A stretch of DNA of 7,328 nt. Origin: Roseiarcus sp035606915 (GTDB lineage: Bacteria; Pseudomonadota; Alphaproteobacteria; Rhizobiales; Beijerinckiaceae). The notes under the pieces were generated by a model. The model searched no databases and was not told the origin of the DNA. It saw only the letters and a list, made by a program, of their open reading frames with translations. The first letter of the stretch is position 1. Each line of letters begins with the position of its first letter. The position numbers and the translations under genes are program-made. Location: positions 1 through 7,328 of the forward strand of contig DATNDU010000154.1 of NCBI GenBank assembly GCA_035606915.1, read 5' to 3'. Of the stretch, positions 1-5,670 are shown piece after piece.

Positions 1-97
1 GCCGAGAGGGCGCCCGACAGCCGGCGATCTTCCGTAGCGCGGGTTCGTTGCGAGGCTTTGGTTCCTCTGGCCGAGACTGCGGCATTGGATTAAACAT

Positions 98-120
98 CCT
101 CGCCTGACGAGCGAGGGGAG
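98..120 (+). promoter_or_regulatory. Shine-Dalgarno of the aldo/keto reductase gene, with an overlapping small hairpin
   Basis: GGGGAG at about 115-120 lies 6 bases before the ATG at 127 and supports that start. CCTCGC (98-103) and GCGAGG (111-116) can form a 6-bp GC stem with a 7-base loop that touches the 5' edge of the ribosome site. The pairing is seen in the sequence. Any effect on translation is inference. The remaining upstream DNA (1-97) shows no convincing promoter and no AAACGTTT operator. Confidence 0.5.
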
Positions 121-126
121 CGGAAA

Positions 127-1101
127 ATGACGCCGACAGCGACGAAAAAGCGGCCCCTTGGGCGGACAGGTCTGGAAGTGACGCCGCTCTGTTTCGGGAC
201 CTCTGGGCTCGGCGACATGCCTGACACCTACGGGTATTCTGTCGAAGCGGAGCAGGCGAAGCGAACAATAGAGGCGATCTTCGAGGGCGGGGCCAATTTC
301 ATCGACACGTCGCGCATCTATGGCGTCGGGCGCAGTGAAGCGCGAATTGGCGCCGTCATTCGCGAGCGCGGCCTTCCCGAAGGCATGGTGGTTTCGACCA
401 AGCTCGACCGCGATCCCGTCACTCATGTTTTCGACGCAGACCAGGCCCGACGCTCGATCGAGCAGAGTCTGAGGACGCTCGGACTCGAAAGAATCGACCT
501 CCTGCATTTGCACGACCCCGAGCACGCCGCATCCTTTGCGACGGCGACGGGTCCGGATGGCGCGCTCGGCGAGTTGTTCCGCATGAAGCAGGAAGGGATT
601 GCGACCGCCGTCGGTCTCGCGGCTGGGCCGTCCGATATGATTCTTTCGCTGCTGCGGGATTGGGATTTCGACGCTGTCATCACTCACAACCGCTTCACCC
701 TCGCCAACCGCAACGCCGAGTCGTTGCTGGCTTTCGCCGCCAAACGCGGAATCGCGGTGCTGAACGCCGCGCCTTACGCCGGCGGCGTTCTGGCAAAGGG
801 CTCCGCCGATTACCATCGCTACGTTTATCAGGAGGCGAACGACGCCGCATTGGCGCCGATACGGGCGATTGAGGCGGTCTGCGCGCGGCACGGCGTGCCG
901 CCGGGCGCAGCGGCGTTGCAGTTCTCCATGCGCGATCCGCGGGTGGCTTCCACCGTTTGCGGCGTGAGCAAACCGGAGCGGGTCAGACAGACGCTGGAAT
1001 GGGCGAGCTTCCCCATTCCCGACGCGTGCTGGTCCGAACTGACGGCGTTGCCGTTCAGCGTCGCTGATCCCGAGGTGGAGCGCTTTCACTCCGTCGGCTG
1101 A
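127..1101 (+). CDS. Aldo/keto reductase, D-threo-aldose 1-dehydrogenase / pyridoxal 4-dehydrogenase type
   Basis: This is a cytoplasmic NAD(P)-dependent oxidoreductase with a TIM-barrel fold, 324 residues, normal for the family and without a signal peptide. It opens with the usual LGRTGLEVTPLCFGTSGLG strand. The AKR catalytic tetrad is complete: Asp60 and Tyr65 in IDTSRIYG, Lys92 in STKLD and His129 in LLHLHDP. The cofactor-side region near the C-terminus (STVCGVSKPERVRQ, about 275-290) is also of family type. The long insert around 130-150 and the overall pattern resemble the subgroup that oxidises L-fucose and related aldoses to lactones, or pyridoxal to 4-pyridoxolactone. This placement is from memory of the family, so the exact substrate is open. 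The start is set by a good Shine-Dalgarno 6 bases upstream. The gene converges on the transporter operon with a 38-base gap and has no copy of the LacI-type operator in its visible upstream region, so co-regulation is unproven. Confidence 0.88.
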   Translation: MTPTATKKRPLGRTGLEVTPLCFGTSGLGDMPDTYGYSVEAEQAKRTIEAIFEGGANFIDTSRIYGVGRSEARIGAVIRERGLPEGMVVSTKLDRDPVTHVFDADQARRSIEQSLRTLGLERIDLLHLHDPEHAASFATATGPDGALGELFRMKQEGIATAVGLAAGPSDMILSLLRDWDFDAVITHNRFTLANRNAESLLAFAAKRGIAVLNAAPYAGGVLAKGSADYHRYVYQEANDAALAPIRAIEAVCARHGVPPGAAALQFSMRDPRVASTVCGVSKPERVRQTLEWASFPIPDACWSELTALPFSVADPEVERFHSVG

Positions 1102-1139
1102 CCTTCGACGATACGGCGCGGCGAGATGCGGCTTGCGAC

Positions 1140-1976
1140 TCAGACGATTTTGACGATCCGCAACCCTTCGATCTCCTTTACGACGGTGTGGCCCTTCCAG
1201 CGCTCGATGTCGTGCAGCACGATAAGCTTGTCGAGATCGCCGCCGAGTTCGTCGTTCATCTTGTCGATGGTCTTGAGCTGCTCCCAGACGCTGCCGACGG
1301 CGTTATTGAGCGGCGCGTAGACGCCATCGTTATTCAGGCCGGTGAATTGGCGGCGCGAATAGACGCAGTCGCCGGATACGACCCGTCGGCCCTGTTCGGT
1401 CTCGACGAGGGCGAACTGTTGCCCGATCGTGTGGCCGCTGCCGAGGCGGACGTGGATGCCGGGAAGGATGTTGTCCTTATCGCCGTCAACCAAGGTCACA
1501 CGATGCCGGATCGAGGCGTCGAGCACCGTGCGCAGATTGTCGGGATCGACGATCGCGGTGAGATGGCCGAAGCGCCTGGGCAACGCGATCATCTCATACC
1601 AGGAAAGCAGTTCGCTCTTCTGGATGTAGATATGCGCGTTCGGGAATTCGGCGACCGAGCCCATATGGTCGAAATGCGCGTGGGTGATGACGATGTCGGT
1701 GATGTCGTCGGCGCTGAGGCCCATCTCCGCGAGCAGCCGCAACGGCGAAATCCAGGTCGGTATGCCGAACTTGCGCGAGAAGCCGTTGCAGGAATCCTCC
1801 TGCATGAAGCCGGTGTCGATCAGCAGGTTGCGCCCCTCGCGCCGCGCGAGAATGAAGGAGAAGGGCAGATCCATCACGCCCTCCCGATACATGCCGCTGA
1901 TGAGATCGACCCAGGGCTGGTTCTTGGAGCGGGCGAACTCCATCACATAGATGGCCCAATTTGCGGCTTCGGTCAT
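1140..1976 (-). CDS. Metallo-beta-lactamase-fold hydrolase, N-acyl homoserine lactonase-like
   Basis: This is a predicted zinc-dependent hydrolase of 278 residues without a signal peptide, so cytoplasmic. The metal site is complete: HAHFDH at 99-104 (the HxHxDH motif), His182 in GSGHTIG, bridging Asp203 in VVSGDCVY and His255 in VLHDIERW. LLIDTG (51-56) is the usual strand leading into the fold. The order and spacing match the AHL-lactonase branch, which also contains lactonases that act on compounds other than quorum signals, such as 4-pyridoxolactonase. The start at 1976 is preferred over an in-frame ATG at 2006, because it lies 4 bases after the permease stop and has GGAG 10 bases upstream. 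The longer form would overlap the permease by 26 bases and adds a tail (MVACWRRPEN) that does not look conserved. It is the last gene of the transporter operon, so its natural substrate is probably the imported compound or a lactone made from it. Quorum quenching is possible but has no local support, as no luxI or luxR gene is present. Confidence 0.85.
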   Translation of the reverse strand: MTEAANWAIYVMEFARSKNQPWVDLISGMYREGVMDLPFSFILARREGRNLLIDTGFMQEDSCNGFSRKFGIPTWISPLRLLAEMGLSADDITDIVITHAHFDHMGSVAEFPNAHIYIQKSELLSWYEMIALPRRFGHLTAIVDPDNLRTVLDASIRHRVTLVDGDKDNILPGIHVRLGSGHTIGQQFALVETEQGRRVVSGDCVYSRRQFTGLNNDGVYAPLNNAVGSVWEQLKTIDKMNDELGGDLDKLIVLHDIERWKGHTVVKEIEGLRIVKIV

Positions 1977-1980
1977 GTTT

Positions 1981-2976
1981 TCAGGTCTCCGCCAGCATGC
2001 GACCAAGGCTCGACAGCCCGACCGCTACAATCAGGATCGCCCCCTGGAACACATATTGGGAAAAGGTCGGCGCGCCGAAGATGTTGAGACCGTTGAAGCC
2101 GAAGGCGATGATGAGCGCGCCGACGAAGGTGCCGAGCACATGGAATTCGCCGTCGCGCAGCGTCGCCGAGCCAAGGAAGACGGCGGCGAAGGCGGTCAGC
2201 AGATAGGCGTCGGCGGCGCTGGTCGTGCCGCTGCCCAGGCGGGAGGCGAGCAGAATTCCGGTCAGCGCCGCGCACAGGCCCGAGACGACGAAGCCGATGA
2301 TCTTGATGCGGTCGACGTTTATGCCGGCGAGCCGGGCGGCGGCGGGATTGCCGCCGACCGCCTGGATTTCCTGGCCAAGCGAAGTGCGCTCCGCCAGCAC
2401 CCACAGGCCGCCGAGAACCACGGCCATCACGAAGATCGGATTCGGAATGCCGAACAGCCACCGCCCCAGCGCAAGGTCGAGGAATTCGTCCGGCACGCCG
2501 GCGGCGATAGGCGCGCCGGCGGAATAGGCGAAAGCGAGGCCGACGACGATCGTGCCGACTCCCAGCGTGGCGATAACCGAATTGACGCGCAGCTTCGTCA
2601 CGATCAGCCCGTTGACGGCGCCGATCAGCGCGCCGAGCGCCAACACGATGAGGATGGCGAGCGGAATCGGCAGTTTCGACTGCACAATAAGGCCGGTGAC
2701 CAACACTCCGTGCAGGCTCGCCGCATAGCCGATGGAAAGATCGAGTTCGCCGACGATCACCGCGAGCGTCAGGCCGCCGGCGATAATCATCGCCAGCGAG
2801 GTCTGATTGAGCACGTTGACGAAGTTGTTGAAGGTCGGGAACGCGTCCGGCGAGAGTGCGGAAAAAGCGGCGATCATCGCCAGCAATCCCAGAATCGTCG
2901 CATAGCGGGCGAACAGGCTCAAGGCCGATTTGGCCGACGGCGAAAGCCGGCGCGAGTAGACGGAGTTTTCGCTCAT
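1981..2976 (-). CDS. Sugar ABC transporter permease, RbsC-like (CUT2 family)
   Basis: This inner-membrane permease of the BPD_transp_2 family has 331 residues, the usual size. A short basic N-terminal tail (about 1-25) is followed by strongly hydrophobic segments at about 26-42, 58-76, 85-97, 103-124, 132-152, 179-194, 225-245, 256-272, 280-298 and 308-325. Family motifs seen are GELDLSIG (76-83, the counterpart of GGIDLSVG, here with Glu) and GGNPAAARLAG (208-218), the cytoplasmic loop that contacts the ATPase. In this family two copies of one permease normally make the channel, and no second permease gene is present here. The start codon overlaps the ATPase stop as ATGA, indicating translational coupling, and the stop is 4 bases before the hydrolase start. 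The substrate cannot be read from the permease. Confidence 0.93.
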   Translation of the reverse strand: MSENSVYSRRLSPSAKSALSLFARYATILGLLAMIAAFSALSPDAFPTFNNFVNVLNQTSLAMIIAGGLTLAVIVGELDLSIGYAASLHGVLVTGLIVQSKLPIPLAILIVLALGALIGAVNGLIVTKLRVNSVIATLGVGTIVVGLAFAYSAGAPIAAGVPDEFLDLALGRWLFGIPNPIFVMAVVLGGLWVLAERTSLGQEIQAVGGNPAAARLAGINVDRIKIIGFVVSGLCAALTGILLASRLGSGTTSAADAYLLTAFAAVFLGSATLRDGEFHVLGTFVGALIIAFGFNGLNIFGAPTFSQYVFQGAILIVAVGLSSLGRMLAET

Positions 2977-4526
2977 GACTGCATTTGCGCTTCGGATTCG
3001 CCGTAGCTGGCGGCGATGATGGCGGCGCGGTTCAGCTCCGCGCCGCTGAGTTCGCGCACGATCCGTCCCTCCGCCATCACCAGCACGCGGTCGCAGAGAT
3101 CGGGCAGTTCCTCCGGCTCGGACGAGATGACGAGCACCGCCATGCCGCCCAGCGCCAGTTCGCGCACGAGATGGTGGATTTCGCCGCGCGCGCCGATGTC
3201 GACGCCGCGCGTCGGCTCGTCGAGGATCAGCACCCGCGGCCGCGAGCGCAGCCAGCGGCCGATCAACACCTTCTGCTGATTGCCGCCGCTCAGTTTGCCG
3301 ACCGGCGTTTCAATGTCCGGCGTCTTGACGGCAAGCTCGCGGATCGTCGCCAGCGCCAGCGCCCGGCGCTTTCGCGCGCTGATGAGAGGCAGCCAGGGGC
3401 TGAACACGAGCGAGCGCAGATTGGCGAGGCCGAGGTTGAAGGCGACGCTCTTGGTCAGCACCAGCCCCTCGGCGCGCCGCTCCTCCGGCACGAGACCGAC
3501 GCCGGCCTTGACGGCGGCCGCGCAGGAGCGCGGGCGAAAAGACGCGCCGGCGAGCGTCATGGCGCCCGCTTGCGCGCGGTCGGCGCCGAAAAGCAGTCGG
3601 GCGAGTTCGCTGCGGCCGGCGCCGACCAGGCCGCCGAGGCCGAGAACCTCGCCCTCGCTGAGATCGAAGCTGACGTCCATCACTTTTGGCTGACGCGAAA
3701 GTCCGCGCACGGACAACGCGACAGGCCCAGGACGCGCCTTCGTCGCCGGCGCCTGGCGCGGCTTCATCTCGCGCCCGACGATCGCCTCCACCAGCGCGGC
3801 CCGGGTCAGCGCCGGGCCGGCCAGTTCCGCGACCGAGCGGCCATCGCGAAACACGCTCGCGCGCTGGCAAAGCTCCAGCACCTCGTCGAGGCGGTGCGAG
3901 ACATAGAGCACCGCCACGCCTTCGGCGCTAAGGGCGCCAATGATGTCGAACAGACGCGCGCTCTCGGCCACGGAGAGCGCCGCCGTCGGTTCGTCCATGA
4001 CGATGAGCCGCGACTTGCGCACCAGCGCGCGCGCAATGCTGATGAGCCAGTTTTCCGCGATCGACAGCGTCTTGACCTTGGCGTCGAACGGCGCCGTGAC
4101 GCCGACGCGGCGCGCGATGGGCGCGGCCTCGCGCGCCGTCGCGGTCCAGTTCACCCAACCCAGGCGCGTGCGTTTCGGCAGGCCGAGCATGATGTTTTCG
4201 ATCACCGTCATGTCGGGAACGAAGGCCAGTTCCTGATGGATGAAGCCGAGCCCCGCCTCGGCGGCGCGATGCGCCGAGGTCGCCGCGAACGGCTTGCCGT
4301 CGAGCCGGATCTCGCCTGCGTCGGGTTGCACCAGTCCGGCAAGGATGCGGATGAAGGTCGATTTGCCGGCGCCGTTGGCGCCGACGAGGCCGTGAACCTC
4401 GCCGGGCAGAATGGAAAGCGAGACATCCTTCAGCGCCTTCGCACCGCCGAAAGACTTGCGCAGGCCTTTCGCCGCCACGAACGGGGTCGCCTCCAACGTC
4501 CGCATGTCCTTCGGATGCGGGTTCAT
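2973..4526 (-). CDS. Sugar ABC transporter ATP-binding protein with two nucleotide-binding domains, RbsA/MglA-like
   Basis: This cytoplasmic ATPase energises the permease. It has 517 residues holding two ABC domains, as is standard for CUT2 systems. Domain 1 (about 15-250) has Walker A GANGAGKST (49-57), Q-loop Gln98, Walker B LIVMDEP (174-180) and H-loop His211. Its signature is degenerate, LSIAENW at 154-160, in place of LSGGQ. Domain 2 (about 268-505) has a Walker A with Arg305 in place of the catalytic Lys (GLVGAGRSE), a canonical signature LSGGNQQK (412-419), Walker B VLILDEP (432-438) and Ser in place of the H-loop His (VISSEP). Altered Walker A and H-loop residues in the second domain are normal for RbsA-type proteins. 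The start at 4526 follows the binding-protein stop by 12 bases with only a weak AAGG site. An in-frame ATG at 4505 (residue 8) is an alternative start. The stop overlaps the permease start. Confidence 0.94.
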   Translation of the reverse strand: MNPHPKDMRTLEATPFVAAKGLRKSFGGAKALKDVSLSILPGEVHGLVGANGAGKSTFIRILAGLVQPDAGEIRLDGKPFAATSAHRAAEAGLGFIHQELAFVPDMTVIENIMLGLPKRTRLGWVNWTATAREAAPIARRVGVTAPFDAKVKTLSIAENWLISIARALVRKSRLIVMDEPTAALSVAESARLFDIIGALSAEGVAVLYVSHRLDEVLELCQRASVFRDGRSVAELAGPALTRAALVEAIVGREMKPRQAPATKARPGPVALSVRGLSRQPKVMDVSFDLSEGEVLGLGGLVGAGRSELARLLFGADRAQAGAMTLAGASFRPRSCAAAVKAGVGLVPEERRAEGLVLTKSVAFNLGLANLRSLVFSPWLPLISARKRRALALATIRELAVKTPDIETPVGKLSGGNQQKVLIGRWLRSRPRVLILDEPTRGVDIGARGEIHHLVRELALGGMAVLVISSEPEELPDLCDRVLVMAEGRIVRELSGAELNRAAIIAASYGESEAQMQS

Positions 4527-4538
4527 TCGCCTTGGAGA

Positions 4539-5480
4539 TTACTTCAAAGCCGCGGGGTGGTCAGCGAGGAATTTGTCGATATTGTCCTTCGTCACCAGCA
4601 CTGCCGGCACCTCGACGGCCTTGGGCGTCCAGCTCGCGCCGGCCTTCTTGATCTCGGGCAGCAGTTTGATCATGTTCTCGCCCTCCGTGTAGCTGTCCTG
4701 CCAAGCGGTCGCCGTCATCAGGCCCTTCTTGATGTCTTCGAGCGCCTGGGCGTTGCCGTTGACGCCATAGACCTTTACGTCCGTGCGCCCTTGGCTGCGC
4801 AACGCGCCGATGGCGCCGATCGCCGGATCGTCCCAGCAGCCCCAGATGGCGAGATTTTCCTTGCCTGCGGGGTGGGAGGCGAGCCAGGCGGTGGCGTATT
4901 GCGCGCCATCCTGGAAATAGCCGGGAATGCGGACCTCGTTCTTGGTCGCCTTGATGTCGGGATGCGCCTTCAGCGCGTTGTCCAATTCGATCTCGCGGTT
5001 CCGACACACTTCGCCGGTGTGGTAGGTCAATTCGAGCAGGGCGCCCTTGCCGCCCATGTTCTCGATCATCAGGGTGTTGACCGGCACGGTCATCGGGCCG
5101 CCGGAGCCGTTGGTGGCGGCGACCGAGCCTCCCAAGCCGCCGCCCCAGGTGACGACGGGGATGCTCGCCGACTTTGCGGCGGCGAGCCCGGCGCCGATAG
5201 AAGTATAAGGAAACACCATGTCGACGATGCCGGCCGCGCCGCGCCCGGCGAAGTTCTGCATCGCCGCGTTGGCCTGATCGGCGTTGCCGGCGGCGTCGAC
5301 GACCGAAACGCGCCAGCCGATCTGTTTGGCGGCCGCCTCGGCGCCGGCGATATAGCGCGCATTGTTGGCCTCGGTCGCCGAGATTGAGACGATGCCGACA
5401 AGCGGTTGATCGGCGGCGAGCGCCGGCCCAGTTGCCGCAAGCGCGACCGCGACAACCCCGAAAGCGCACCAAACATTCAT
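4539..5480 (-). CDS. Periplasmic sugar-binding protein of the ABC transporter (Peripla_BP_4 type)
   Basis: This is the substrate-binding component, acting in the periplasm. It has 313 residues. Residues 1-22 form a hydrophobic export signal with an Ala-Leu-Ala | Ala cleavage site after residue 22. The n-region (MNVWCAFG) contains no Lys or Arg, which is unusual. The mature part has the two-lobe pattern of ribose/galactose-type binders: lobe 1 from PLVGIVSIS (26-34), a glycine-rich TWGGGLGG segment (111-118), then lobe 2 with IWGCWDDPAIGAI (212-224), the counterpart of the ligand-contacting NDxxAxG stretch, and VYGVNG (238-243), where many relatives have an Asp. Trp213, Trp216, Asp217 and Asp218 are candidate ligand contacts. 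Cys159 and Cys215 could form a disulfide in the periplasm. The start is secured by GGAGG 5 bases upstream. It is the first gene of the operon, directly behind a LacI-type operator. The ligand is not identifiable by eye. Confidence 0.92.
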   Translation of the reverse strand: MNVWCAFGVVAVALAATGPALAADQPLVGIVSISATEANNARYIAGAEAAAKQIGWRVSVVDAAGNADQANAAMQNFAGRGAAGIVDMVFPYTSIGAGLAAAKSASIPVVTWGGGLGGSVAATNGSGGPMTVPVNTLMIENMGGKGALLELTYHTGEVCRNREIELDNALKAHPDIKATKNEVRIPGYFQDGAQYATAWLASHPAGKENLAIWGCWDDPAIGAIGALRSQGRTDVKVYGVNGNAQALEDIKKGLMTATAWQDSYTEGENMIKLLPEIKKAGASWTPKAVEVPAVLVTKDNIDKFLADHPAALK

Positions 5481-5485
5481 GATTT

Positions 5486-5490
5486 CCTCC
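5486..5490 (-). promoter_or_regulatory. Strong Shine-Dalgarno of the binding-protein gene
   Basis: Read on the minus strand this is GGAGG followed by five bases (AAATC) and then ATG at 5480. It is the strongest ribosome site of the operon, as expected for a binding protein made in excess of the membrane components, and it fixes the start of that gene. Confidence 0.85.
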
Positions 5491-5542
5491 CGATTGCCAA
5501 GGCTGACCGATTGCCACGCCTAAACGTTTCGCTATGATTGCC
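5491..5542 (-). repeat. Three GGCAATC repeats in the leader of the transporter operon
   Basis: On the plus strand CGATTGCCA occurs exactly at 5491-5499 and again at 5508-5516, and its core GATTGCC recurs at 5536-5542. All three have the same orientation. The first two are 17 bases apart start to start; the third lies on the far side of the operator at 5520-5532. They sit in the probable 5' leader or promoter of the operon. They could be binding sites of a second regulator or simple chance repetition. Confidence 0.45.
5520..5532 (-). promoter_or_regulatory. LacI-family operator 1, upstream of the transporter operon
   Basis: CTAAACGTTTCGC on the plus strand contains the perfect 8-bp palindrome AAACGTTT (5522-5529), the CG-centred core typical of operators bound by LacI-family dimers whose hinge-helix leucine inserts at the central CG step. 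The identical 13-mer occurs on the opposite strand at 5651-5663. It lies about 40 bases upstream of the binding-protein start, where a bound repressor could block the promoter or the early transcript. Assignment to the adjacent LacI-type regulator is inference from position and from the shape of the site. Confidence 0.72.
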
Positions 5543-5618
5543 TAGAGTGAAGGTCGCACGCAAGCGAAATATCCGCAATCTGGCCCATCTATGTTACAGA
5601 AACAGGAGCTTTCGGAGG

Positions 5619-5663
5619 ATGAACGAGGTTCGGGGCGCGAGTCGAAGCTGGCGAAACGTTTAG
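5619..5663 (+). CDS. Possible 14-residue leader peptide before the LacI-type regulator
   Basis: An ATG at 5619 opens 14 sense codons (MNEVRGASRSWRNV) and a TAG at 5661-5663. AGGAG at 5604-5608, 10 bases upstream, is a better ribosome site than anything in front of the regulator; a second GGAGG directly abuts the ATG. The stop codon lies inside operator 2 and is 7 bases before the regulator's ATG in another frame, a spacing that would allow terminating ribosomes to reinitiate. No regulatory run of a single amino acid is present, although four of its 14 residues are Arg or Trp. A frame this short can arise by chance. Confidence 0.35.
   Translation: MNEVRGASRSWRNV
5651..5663 (+). promoter_or_regulatory. 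LacI-family operator 2, upstream of the regulator gene
   Basis: GCGAAACGTTTAG is the exact reverse complement of operator 1, again with AAACGTTT (5654-5661) at its centre. It ends 7 bases before the regulator's start codon and occupies the place where a Shine-Dalgarno would be expected. A repressor bound here would lie within the leader of its own transcript, so autoregulation by roadblock or promoter occlusion is likely. The two operator centres are 132 bp apart. Confidence 0.72.
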
Positions 5664-5670
5664 CTCGCCG

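Noticed and set aside
1102..1139. A shared terminator between the converging reductase and hydrolase genes
   Set aside because: The 38 bases contain no convincing stem followed by a T-run on either strand.
1977..2006. Upstream ATG at 2006 as the start of the metallo-hydrolase
   Set aside because: It would overlap the permease by 26 bases and adds a non-family-like tail; the ATG at 1976 sits 4 bases after the permease stop with GGAG upstream.
1188..2087. A 299-codon plus-strand frame opposite the metallo-hydrolase
   Set aside because: The opposite strand encodes a complete metal-binding site in order, whereas this frame shows no family motif.
1951..3006. A 351-codon plus-strand frame opposite the permease
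   Set aside because: It lies antisense to a full-length permease with clear motifs, and its repetitive Arg/Asp/Gly/Gln-rich translation is a GC shadow.
2985..5387. An 800-codon open frame on the plus strand opposite the ATPase and binding-protein genes
   Set aside because: It is antisense to two well-supported genes, has a composition dominated by Arg, Ala, Gly, Asp and His with no motif, and such long stop-free frames are routine opposite GC-rich genes.
5543..5618. Sigma-70 promoter boxes for the divergent genes
   Set aside because: Loose candidates exist (TATGTT at 5590 on the plus strand, TTGCGT near 5558-5563 on the minus strand), but none has a matching partner box at proper spacing, so no promoter is called.
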